From NCBI GenBank assembly GCA_024655945.1, contig JANLFK010000005.1, positions 317 to 64,316 of the forward strand: a stretch of 64,000 nucleotides of DNA, in the 5' to 3' direction. The notes beneath the pieces were generated by a model, which did no database searches, was not told the origin of the DNA, and saw only the letters and a list, made by a program, of their open reading frames with translations. The DNA is from a candidate division KSB1 bacterium. Its GTDB lineage: Bacteria > Zhuqueibacterota > Zhuqueibacteria > JANLFK01 > Oleimicrobiaceae. Positions within the stretch are counted from its first letter, which is position 1; every line of letters starts with the position of its first letter. A program made the position numbers and the translations under genes. This document shows positions 35,436-42,646 of the stretch, one piece after another.

Positions 35436-36499
35436 AACAGCCCCACGAATTCGTCAAAGAGAAAGCCTGTGTCCACCGGCCCAGGGCAGGCCTCGGGATG
35501 GAACTGCACTCCCATGAATGGCTTCGCTCGATGACGCACACCCTCGTTGGTACCGTCGTTGGCATTCACGAACCACGGCTCCCACCCCTCGGGCAGGGTG
35601 CGCGTGTCCACCGCATACCCATGGTTCTGCGAAGTGATGAAGCACCGCTTGGACCCAACCTCGATACACGGCTGGTTCTGGCTGCGATGCCCAAATTTCA
35701 GTTTGTAGGTGTTCGCCCCGGCCGCGAGCGCAATGAGCTGGTTCCCGAGACAAATGCCGAGCACGGGCTTTTCCCCTTCCAGCACCTTGCGGAGGGTGTG
35801 GATAGCGGCACGGGCCATCTTGGGGTCACCAGGGCCATTCGACACCACCACCCCGTGGTAGTCTTCGCGGGAGAGGTCATAGTCCCAGGGCACGCGGAGC
35901 ACGCTCACCTTGCGGGCCAATAAGCTCCGCAGGATGCCGTGCTTGCAGCCGCAATCAATGAGCACCACCCGCTTGGTTCCGTCGCCGAGAAGCTGCGGCT
36001 CCTGCACGCTGACCCTGGCGACCAAGTTCTCCTTGTTTGGGTCCCAAAGGGCCGGCTCTCGCCCAGCTCCCACCACCAGCTTGCCCGGCATCGTCCCCTT
36101 TTCCCGCAGGCGTTTGGTCAACATGCGCGTATCCACCCCGAAGATCCCCGGCACCCCTTCAGCGCGAAGCCACTCGTCCAAAGAAAGAGCACTGTCCCAA
36201 TGGCTCGGCTGGTCACAGAGTTCGGAGACGACCACGCCCGACACGTGAATGCGCTGGGACTCGAACTTTGCGGAGACAGGGCCGCGGGGCTCATCACCTG
36301 GCACACCGTAGTTCCCCATCGGGGGGTAGGTGAACACAAGGATCTGCCCGCTGTAGGAAGGGTCGGTGAGCGACTCCGGGTAGCCCACCATGCCTGTGGT
36401 GAAAACCACCTCGCCGGCGGTGGAACCGGCGGAGCCGAAGCCCCATCCCGACATCACGGTGCCGTCTTCAAGAAGTAGTTTCGCCTTGTGTCTCTCCAT
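35432..36499 (-). CDS. carA: Carbamoyl-phosphate synthase small subunit
   Basis: 355 residues. N-terminal CarA-specific domain (KAKLLLEDGTVMSGWGFG; VVFTTGMVGYPESLTDPSY) and a class I glutamine amidotransferase domain with GICLGNQLIALAAGA (nucleophile Cys) and GVQFHPEACPGP (His, Glu). It releases ammonia from glutamine for CarB. ATG 36499 is chosen because GGGAG precedes it and the domain starts there. A perfect 12-base inverted repeat sits 50-80 bases upstream in the leader. Confidence 0.96.
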   Translation of the reverse strand: MERHKAKLLLEDGTVMSGWGFGSAGSTAGEVVFTTGMVGYPESLTDPSYSGQILVFTYPPMGNYGVPGDEPRGPVSAKFESQRIHVSGVVVSELCDQPSHWDSALSLDEWLRAEGVPGIFGVDTRMLTKRLREKGTMPGKLVVGAGREPALWDPNKENLVARVSVQEPQLLGDGTKRVVLIDCGCKHGILRSLLARKVSVLRVPWDYDLSREDYHGVVVSNGPGDPKMARAAIHTLRKVLEGEKPVLGICLGNQLIALAAGANTYKLKFGHRSQNQPCIEVGSKRCFITSQNHGYAVDTRTLPEGWEPWFVNANDGTNEGVRHRAKPFMGVQFHPEACPGPVDTGFLFDEFVGLL

Positions 36500-36548
36500 T
36501 GCTCCCAGCAACAGGTAGCCAAGCCGCTCGTTCTTGCGTCTGCATACG

Positions 36549-36578
36549 GCAATGGCGTCCCCATGCGGACGCCATTGC
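36549..36578 (-). promoter_or_regulatory. 12-base inverted repeat in the carA leader
   Basis: GCAATGGCGTCC (36549-36560), six-base loop, GGACGCCATTGC (36567-36578). No T-tract follows on either strand, so it is not a standard terminator. It lies ~50 bases before carA and could control its transcript or act as an operator. Confidence 0.45.
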
Positions 36579-36675
36579 GGTCCCTGCCCGTTGCACACCG
36601 CACAATCACACCTGGTGCGCCCCAGCTCCTGGTCGCATGCGTCCCTGCCTCACGGGCCGAGGAAGGACCGCCCGC

Positions 36676-37197
36676 CTACTCCACCAGCACCAGGGAAACC
36701 AGATCATAGCACGCATCTGCGGAGGTGACCACCTCCAACGAGAGCCCTACGTTGCGCACTGTCGCATAGACGTCGATGCCGCAGGCTTCCATGGCCGGCC
36801 GCGCCAGCCGCGGATGCGAGCATGGCTTGGTGACGTCGCATTCGTCGCACAGCGGACATGGGCCCGCGCCCAACGCGAAGGCCTTGTAGTAGCCGTCCAA
36901 GAACAAGCGCCGTTCCAACTCCGCCACAAGCCTGCGCCCGAGCAGTCGCACCTTCTCTTCGCCCTCTGCCGGGTTGCGGTCGAAGCGCAGCAACAGCCCC
37001 CGCTGGTATTCCGCCAGCCAGCGACGAGTCACCTCCGGCGTGGGGCTATGAGGCGGGCAGGTAAGGCAGGCGCCGTAGCCCCCGCACCCGTACTGGCACT
37101 TCAGGCGCACCCATTCGGCCACGCTCACCGCCGAGACGGGAATCTCGAGACACGCCGTCGCTCCGCCCTGCAGGGCTTGCTGTACGTATTTTTCCAT
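36676..37197 (-). CDS. DUF2284 cysteine-rich metal-binding protein
   Basis: 173 residues with the DUF2284 pattern of cysteines: RLKCQYGCGGYGACLTCPPH near residue 35 and GPCPLCDECDVTKPCSHP near 115. DUF2284 proteins are putative metal-binding proteins of unknown function, perhaps iron-sulfur. Start 37197 is chosen because GGAGGG lies directly upstream. It lies 79 bases downstream of the KamA gene on the same strand and may be the last gene of that operon. Confidence 0.85.
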   Translation of the reverse strand: MEKYVQQALQGGATACLEIPVSAVSVAEWVRLKCQYGCGGYGACLTCPPHSPTPEVTRRWLAEYQRGLLLRFDRNPAEGEEKVRLLGRRLVAELERRLFLDGYYKAFALGAGPCPLCDECDVTKPCSHPRLARPAMEACGIDVYATVRNVGLSLEVVTSADACYDLVSLVLVE

Positions 37198-37276
37198 CCC
37201 TCCACCCGACACATTTCAGGGAAGGCCAAAGCGAGCCCAGTACTCGGTCGACAGGGCCCTGAGGCCAGACCTCGGC

Positions 37277-38395
37277 CTACGCCAGCAGGTCTGCCTCCTC
37301 TGGCAACGCGCCAACCAGCTCAAGCTCTGAGGCTGCGCTGACCGGAACCGTGCGCGATCCCGGCTGCCGATAGCGGAATATGCACCCTTCGTAGTTGCGG
37401 AGCACCACCTCGCGTTCATCCATGGCCACGACGTAATGGGGCAGGAGCGGAATCTTGCCACCACCGCCAGGGGCATCGATGACAAAGTGTGGCACCGCCA
37501 AGCCGGAGGTCCAGCCCCGCAGCGCCTTGATAATCTCCAGCCCTTTCTCTACCCGTGTGCGGAAGTGCTCCGTACCGAAAACCATGTCGGCCTGGTAAAT
37601 ATAGTAAGGCCGCACCCGGGCCTGCAAGAGTTTTTGTACGAGCCGCTTCATCACTTCCGGGTCGTCATTGACGCCCTTCAGCAGCACCGTCTGGTTGCCC
37701 AGGGGGATGCCCGCGTCTGCCAGACGAGCGAGCGCACGCACGGCAAGAGGCGTCAGCTCGTCGGGGTGATTGAAGTGGACGTTGACGTACAAGGGGTGGA
37801 ACTTCTTGAGCAGCTTGGCGAGCTTGGCGGTCACGCGCTGGGGCAGGAAGCACGGGACGCGCGTACCAATGCGGATGATCTGCACATGGGGGATGCGCCT
37901 AAGCTTCTGCAAGACAAAGCCGAGCATTTCGTCGCTGAGCAGCAGCGGATCCCCGCCCGAGAGAATCACGTCCCGGATCTCAGGGTGCTGCGCGATGTAC
38001 TCGATCCCCTCGTCGATGTACTTCATGCTGATTTTGCTCGGGTCGCCCACCTTGCGCTTGCGCGTGCAGAACCGGCAGTAGGAAGCGCACACATGCGAGA
38101 TCAAAAACAGGCACCGGTCAGGGTAGCGGAGCACGATGTTGTTGACCGGCGAATCTTTGTCCTCGGCCAGTGGGTCCTGAAAAAGCTCACTGTCTTCCAG
38201 CTCGCGGACGTCGGGCACCACTTGCTTATAGAGCGGGTCGCCCTTGCTCTTTATCAACGAAAGGTAGTACGGGGTAATGCGGATCTTGAATTGGCGTTCT
38301 ACTCTCTCCAGGTCCTCCAATGAAATGTTGAACTTCTTGGCCAGTTGCTCAGCGCTGGTGATGCTCCGCTGTAGTTGTCGCCGCCAGCCTTCCAT
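37277..38395 (-). CDS. kamA: Lysine 2,3-aminomutase (KamA family radical SAM enzyme)
   Basis: 372 residues. The radical SAM cluster motif C-x3-C-x2-C is CASYCRFC (Cys 103, 107, 110). DAPGGGGK provides the PLP lysine (Lys 314). Asp 270 (in YQADMVFG) and Asp 307 (in VIDAPGGGG) sit 37 residues apart, and Asp 307 lies seven before the PLP lysine. That is the spacing of Asp293, Asp330 and Lys337 in the clostridial enzyme, where the two aspartates hold the epsilon-amino group. So lysine, not glutamate, is the likely substrate and beta-lysine the product. It is shorter than clostridial KamA at the C-terminus. ATG 38395 is chosen from GGAGG 11 bases upstream; it overlaps the acetyltransferase gene by 47 bases. 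Confidence 0.9.
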   Translation of the reverse strand: MEGWRRQLQRSITSAEQLAKKFNISLEDLERVERQFKIRITPYYLSLIKSKGDPLYKQVVPDVRELEDSELFQDPLAEDKDSPVNNIVLRYPDRCLFLISHVCASYCRFCTRKRKVGDPSKISMKYIDEGIEYIAQHPEIRDVILSGGDPLLLSDEMLGFVLQKLRRIPHVQIIRIGTRVPCFLPQRVTAKLAKLLKKFHPLYVNVHFNHPDELTPLAVRALARLADAGIPLGNQTVLLKGVNDDPEVMKRLVQKLLQARVRPYYIYQADMVFGTEHFRTRVEKGLEIIKALRGWTSGLAVPHFVIDAPGGGGKIPLLPHYVVAMDEREVVLRNYEGCIFRYRQPGSRTVPVSAASELELVGALPEEADLLA

Positions 38396-38900
38396 GTGGT
38401 GTTTGCCCTCCTTCAGGCGTTGCGTTGAGGCGCTTGGCAAAGATCAGTCTATCGTCACCTGGACGGTAGAAATCCTTGATGCGCGCCTCCACCGTGTAGT
38501 TATTCCGCAAATAGAATTGCTGCGTTGGCAGATACTTCTTCTGCGAGGACGTGTCAATGATGATGAGGCGACCGCTCTGGCTCTTCACATACTCCTCCAC
38601 GAACTGCAAGAGTTGCTTGCCGACTCCCTTGTTCTGCATGGCCGGGGCGACCGCGATCCAATAGAGGTCGAAGGTGCCCTCCGTCGCCGGCGTGGGGCCG
38701 AAACATACATAGCCTACGACCTGTCCACCCTCGGCAACTGCCGCATAGACCAGGTAGTCCTTCTGATCCTTGTTGAAGAGATAGGTGTCGATCAGTTCCA
38801 TGGCCACGTTCACCTCGGCCATGGTAAACATATCTGTCTGCTGGAGGATCTCATAGACCGCGGCACGATCCTCCGGCCCCAGTTTTCTAATTGTGATCAT
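38349..38900 (-). CDS. GNAT family N-acetyltransferase of the KamA cluster
   Basis: 183 residues with a full GNAT fold: FDLYWIAVAPAMQNKGVGKQLL gives the acetyl-CoA loop, and QQFYLRNNYTVEARIKDFYRPGDDRLIFAKR is the C-terminal strand pair typical of RimI-like enzymes. Its gene overlaps the upstream ATP-grasp gene by 14 bases and KamA by 47 bases, so the proteins are co-expressed. In archaea, KamA-type AblA works with an acetyltransferase AblB to make N-epsilon-acetyl-beta-lysine. This GNAT may play the AblB role, but it is not clearly orthologous to AblB. Confidence 0.82.
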   Translation of the reverse strand: MITIRKLGPEDRAAVYEILQQTDMFTMAEVNVAMELIDTYLFNKDQKDYLVYAAVAEGGQVVGYVCFGPTPATEGTFDLYWIAVAPAMQNKGVGKQLLQFVEEYVKSQSGRLIIIDTSSQKKYLPTQQFYLRNNYTVEARIKDFYRPGDDRLIFAKRLNATPEGGQTPHGRLAATTTAEHHQR

Positions 38901-39915
38901 TGCAACCCCTACTCAATGCGTGCGCAAGCAGGTGATCCACAAACTCCTCGAAGGTAATCCCCGCCGCCCTGAGGGCGCGGGCGTACCCGGCCGCCGGGGA
39001 GATGTCCGGGTTGGGATTGAACTCCAGCACGAAGATCGCCCCTTTGGCGTCTAGCCGCATGTCCACCCGGCCGTAGTCGCGGCCATGAAGCAGGTGGAAC
39101 ACACGCAGTGCCGTCCGCTCCAGTCGCCGCCGAAGGCCCTCCTCCACTCGTGCCGGGCACACAGCAGGCGTGCTCTGGAAGAGCGGATGGTCGGGCAACC
39201 ACTTCGCTTCGTAGCTGGTAATCCGCGGGGTGTCGGCGTCCAGTACCGAAAAGTCAATCTCCGACAGCGGCAGTACCTGCGGCGGCTCGCCATCGAGCAC
39301 GCTCACGTTGAACTCCCGGCCGTCGACATACTCCTCCACGAGCACCGGTTGGCGATACTTGGTCAGCAGTGCCTCCACCACCTCCGGCAGCTGCGTTGCC
39401 TCTTTCACCACCGACTGCGCGGTAATGCCGAGGCTGGCATCCTCTTGCGAAGGCTTAGCGATCGCCGGAAGAGGGAGGCAGAGGTCCGTGGGTCTCGGCA
39501 CGGCGGTGTAGACATGATATGCCGGAGTGCGGATCCCCGCAGCGGCGAAGAGTCGCTTGGCCACTACTTTGTTCTGCGCCATGCCCAAGGCGAGAGGCGG
39601 ATTACCCGTGTACGGCACACCCAGCAGTTCCCACACGCCTGCCACCGCCATCTCATGCTGCGCCTTCCCCTTGTAGGCCTCACACAAGTTGAAGATGACG
39701 TCGGGCTTGGCCCTGCGTACCTCCTCGATGGCCGATCCGATGTCATCCACGGCTAAGTGGGCCGGCTGGTGACCGAGACGCAACAGCGCCTGGTAGACAG
39801 CCTCCACCTCATATCTGACAGCCGCTTCTGAAACCCAGTCCGGATCGTCGTCCACTGGCGGCACCAGCTTGTCGTAGGCCACCAGCACCTTCAGCCCTTG
39901 TCGGCTCGTCCTCAT
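38887..39915 (-). CDS. ATP-grasp ligase B, D-Ala-D-Ala-ligase-like
   Basis: 342 residues with D-Ala-D-Ala ligase layout. An N-terminal domain (PDVIFNLCEAYKGKAQHE; LLGVPYTGNPPLALGMAQNK) is followed by the central ATP-grasp domain (LPAIAKPSQEDASLGI; PVLVEEYVDGREFNVSV). The metal-binding end is GRVDMRLDAKGAIFVLEFNPNPDI. The family forms amide bonds through an acyl phosphate. Start 39915 overlaps the upstream ligase stop by four bases (ATGA). Two related ligases side by side may act in sequence on one small molecule. The substrate is unknown; beta-lysine or its acetyl form is a candidate by context. Confidence 0.85.
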   Translation of the reverse strand: MRTSRQGLKVLVAYDKLVPPVDDDPDWVSEAAVRYEVEAVYQALLRLGHQPAHLAVDDIGSAIEEVRRAKPDVIFNLCEAYKGKAQHEMAVAGVWELLGVPYTGNPPLALGMAQNKVVAKRLFAAAGIRTPAYHVYTAVPRPTDLCLPLPAIAKPSQEDASLGITAQSVVKEATQLPEVVEALLTKYRQPVLVEEYVDGREFNVSVLDGEPPQVLPLSEIDFSVLDADTPRITSYEAKWLPDHPLFQSTPAVCPARVEEGLRRRLERTALRVFHLLHGRDYGRVDMRLDAKGAIFVLEFNPNPDISPAAGYARALRAAGITFEEFVDHLLAHALSRGCNDHN

Positions 39916-40964
39916 GCGGCGGTCATCCCGTATCGCGCTGCGGCAATCTCCACTACGTGGTTCACCATCCGCTGGTAGCTGTATCCTGCGGTGCGCGCCG
40001 CCTTGGGGAAACATGAGTTATCCTCTGGGTTCGGCAAGATCCCCGGCAACGGATTCAGCTCCAGGATGTGCGGACGACCTGCGGCATCTGCCCGCACGTC
40101 GATGCGACACCAGTCCCGAATGTGCAGCACACGGTAGGCCCGCTTCACCAGCAGTTGGAGCTCGGCCCGCGCTTCATCCGCCAAAGGAGCCGGGCACTCG
40201 AAGATGCGCAGTGGCTGCTCGGGCCTATCCCACACCCACTTCGCCTCGTAAGAGTACAAGGGGCGCGCCCCGGCAGGAAGCTCGTCATAGACGATCTCGA
40301 CGATGGGGAGCACTTCCAAGTCATCGCCGTTGCCCCAGACTGCGACGGTGAATTCACGGCCAGCGAGGAATTCCTCCACCAACACCGGTTGCTGGTACGT
40401 GGCCCAGCACTTTGCCACCTGCTGCCTCGCCTGCGCGGGCGTGTCGGCCACTGAGTCGTTGAAAACGCCTTTGCTGCTGCCCTCCGACACCGGCTTCACA
40501 ATCACCGGGAACCGCAGCCCGCGCAGGTCTACTTGCTCGCCCACCTGCGCAACTCTAAAGCGCGGCGTAGGGATGCCGTAGTAGCTGAGAATCTCCTTCG
40601 CCCGCGCTTTGTTCAGACAGATGGCGAGAGTCAGAGGGCCTGAGCCCGTGTAAGGGATGCCCAACTGTTCGCACACCATGGGCACATAGGACTCGCGGAA
40701 ATCGCCGAACAGCCCCTCGGCGATGTTGAAGACAAGGTCTGGCCGGTGGCGCCGTAACGCGGCCGCAGCTCGGTCGTCGCCTTCCACACCCTGCACCTTG
40801 TGACCACCACTGCGCAGGGCATCGATTACCGCCTGGATGGTTTCTTCCGAGTCCCCTTCGGCAAAAAAGTCCGGAGGGATGTCGGCCCCCGCCTTATGGC
40901 GGCCATTCCTTCGGTACTGAGCCAGAAGCCCATCCTTGCTGCTAAAGGTGACGACAATATTCAT
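39912..40964 (-). CDS. ATP-grasp ligase A, D-Ala-D-Ala-ligase-like
   Basis: 350 residues, first gene of the cluster. It has the D-Ala-D-Ala-ligase layout: PDLVFNIAEGLFGDFRES, LGIPYTGSGPLTLAICLNK, then FPVIVKPVSEGSSKGV and PVLVEEFLAGREFTVAV in the ATP-grasp domain, and CRIDVRADAAGRPHILELNPLPGI for metal binding. The N-terminus begins MNIVVTFSSKDGL. ATG 40964 is chosen because the sigma-54-type promoter (41037-41052) puts the transcript start near 41025. It is coupled to ligase B. A role in cell wall D-Ala-D-Ala synthesis is unlikely given the pairing and the aminomutase context. Confidence 0.85.
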   Translation of the reverse strand: MNIVVTFSSKDGLLAQYRRNGRHKAGADIPPDFFAEGDSEETIQAVIDALRSGGHKVQGVEGDDRAAAALRRHRPDLVFNIAEGLFGDFRESYVPMVCEQLGIPYTGSGPLTLAICLNKARAKEILSYYGIPTPRFRVAQVGEQVDLRGLRFPVIVKPVSEGSSKGVFNDSVADTPAQARQQVAKCWATYQQPVLVEEFLAGREFTVAVWGNGDDLEVLPIVEIVYDELPAGARPLYSYEAKWVWDRPEQPLRIFECPAPLADEARAELQLLVKRAYRVLHIRDWCRIDVRADAAGRPHILELNPLPGILPNPEDNSCFPKAARTAGYSYQRMVNHVVEIAAARYGMTAA

Positions 40965-41036
40965 GCTTCTCTTCTGAGCTACAGGGCACACGTGCCCATG
41001 CAAGACACACCCCCTCCTCTTAGCTCACACAGGTCT

Positions 41037-41052
41037 TACAATGACTGTGCCA
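41037..41052 (-). promoter_or_regulatory. Sigma-54 (-24/-12) promoter of the ATP-grasp/KamA operon
   Basis: On the minus strand TGGCAC (41052-41047), five bases, TTGTA (41041-41037). The -24 half is a perfect match to TGGCAC; the -12 half has GT where GC is usual. The transcript start would be near 41025, 60 bases before ligase A. The gene just upstream encodes a sigma-54 activator. Confidence 0.6.
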
Positions 41053-41078
41053 AGATGAGGACGGCAATGTAACCACCT

Positions 41079-41101
41079 GTTGTATAAGCCGGTTAGACAA
41101 C
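41079..41101 (-). promoter_or_regulatory. Dyad upstream of the sigma-54 promoter, candidate activator site
   Basis: GTTGTATAAGCC followed directly by GGTTAGACAAC: an imperfect inverted repeat of about 23 bases centred near 41090, 27-49 bases upstream of the -24 element. Activators of the NtrC family bind such dyads. The rest of the 40965-41287 gap holds no gene. Confidence 0.45.
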
Positions 41102-41287
41102 TGTGAGATTGTCGCGGCGGCCACGCCTGGGGGGCCTATTTCCCAGATTGAAAATCGCGGGCGCTTGCGTCTCAGGCAGGCTATCAAAATGAGAGAAGAG
41201 GTGGTCGACGTGCGGGTTTAAAGCTTCCCTTAGGGCTTGGGGCTGGCTATCTTGCCAGAAGCGGGGTGAGCTCTGTGCCTCTTCCCG

Positions 41288-42646
41288 CTACTGCTTCTCG
41301 AGGTTGTACTCTTTGATCTTCCGGTACAGGGTGGCAAGGCCTATTTGCAGCACGCGGGCAGCCTTCTGTTTGTCATAGTTGTGGAACTCCAAAGTCTTTT
41401 GCAGCGCCACGCGTTCGATTTCGGCGAAGGACATTCCCACCTCCAGTCCCATGTTGCGCGCCGAGCCCTCTGCCCCAGTGGCGAGCGCCGGAAAGTGGTA
41501 CGAGCGGAGCAGATTGTCCTGCGACAGCACCACCGCTCTTTCCACCATGTTCTCCAGCTCGCGGACATTTCCTCGCCACGGGTGACGCAACAGCTGCTTC
41601 ATCACCTCCGGCTCCACGCCCTGGATGTTCTTCCCATTGAGATGGTTGTACTTTTCGATAAAGTGCTGCACCAAGAAGGGGATGTCCTCCTGCCGCTCGC
41701 GCAGCGGTGGCACATGAATGCCGATGACGTTGAGGCGATAGTAGAGGTCCTCTCGGAACGTACCCTCCTCGACCTTCTTTTCCAGGTCGGCGTTGGTAGC
41801 GGCGATGATGCGCACGTCCACTTTGAGGGTAACCGTGCCCCCCAGCCTCTCGAACTCACCGTCCTGCAAGAAGCGAAGCAACTTGACCTGCATGGCCGGG
41901 GTGATCTCGCCAATTTCATCTAAGAAGAGCGAGCCACCGTCAGCCATCTCGATCTTCCCTTTCTTCTGTCGCACTGCACCGGTAAAGGCGCCCCGCTCGT
42001 ACCCGAACAGCTCAGCCTCGAGGAGATTCTCAGGGATGGCGCCACAGTTGATTTTGACGAAAGGCTTGCTGGCCCTTGGGCTGTGGTAGCGAATGGTAGC
42101 CGCGATCAGCTCCTTGCCTGTGCCGGTTTCGCCGGTAATGAGGATGGTGCTGCGCGAGGGGGCAACTTGCTTTGCTAACTCCACGACACGCTTAAAGGGC
42201 GGGCTGACGGCGACAAGTTTGGGCACGGCCTGAGAAAGTTCGAGCTTTTCTCGGAGACGTTCGTTCTCGCGTCGCAGCAGTATCGTCTCTCCAAGGCGGT
42301 CAAGCAGCCGCTGGAGGTCAGCCATGCGGAACGGCTTGACCAGGTAGTCATAGGCGCCGCTCCGGATAGAGGCCACCGCGGTCTCAACCGAGCCGTAGGC
42401 GGTGATCACAATGACCGCGACCTGCAGGCGGTGTTCCTGGACGTAGTTGACCACCTCAAGCCCTGATCCGTCCCTCAGCTTCAGGTCGGTGACCACAATG
42501 TCCACATCCTCGCTCTCCAGGGTCTTGAGGCCGCTGCGCAAGGATGTGGCGGTCTTGAGGAGATAGCGTGGCGAGGTCAATCCCTTCTGCAGAGCCTGAA
42601 GGGCCTCGACATCATCATCGATGATGAGAATGCTGAGCTCACTCAC
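41288..42646 (-). CDS. NtrC-family sigma-54-dependent response regulator
   Basis: 452 residues. Receiver domain (1-~120) with IIDDD acidic pocket, phosphoacceptor Asp in VTDLKLRDG (~53) and Lys in VKPFR (~104). AAA+ domain with Walker A GETGTGKE, the sigma-54 contact loop GAFTGA, Walker B GGSLFLDEIGE and an arginine finger region. A Fis-type helix-turn-helix ends the protein (QKAARVLQIGLATLYRKIKEY). It overlaps the kinase gene by eight bases. It should activate sigma-54 promoters on phosphorylation; the ATP-grasp/KamA operon starting 320 bases downstream has such a promoter. Confidence 0.95.
   Translation of the reverse strand: MSELSILIIDDDVEALQALQKGLTSPRYLLKTATSLRSGLKTLESEDVDIVVTDLKLRDGSGLEVVNYVQEHRLQVAVIVITAYGSVETAVASIRSGAYDYLVKPFRMADLQRLLDRLGETILLRRENERLREKLELSQAVPKLVAVSPPFKRVVELAKQVAPSRSTILITGETGTGKELIAATIRYHSPRASKPFVKINCGAIPENLLEAELFGYERGAFTGAVRQKKGKIEMADGGSLFLDEIGEITPAMQVKLLRFLQDGEFERLGGTVTLKVDVRIIAATNADLEKKVEEGTFREDLYYRLNVIGIHVPPLRERQEDIPFLVQHFIEKYNHLNGKNIQGVEPEVMKQLLRHPWRGNVRELENMVERAVVLSQDNLLRSYHFPALATGAEGSARNMGLEVGMSFAEIERVALQKTLEFHNYDKQKAARVLQIGLATLYRKIKEYNLEKQ

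Noticed and set aside
39912-40964. Housekeeping D-alanine--D-alanine ligase (ddl)
   Set aside because: Two divergent copies side by side with KamA and GNAT, away from mur genes, argue for another substrate.
41245-41260. CTGGC-tatctt-GCCAG hairpin as terminator of the regulator gene
   Set aside because: Stem of only five pairs and no T-tract on the minus strand.
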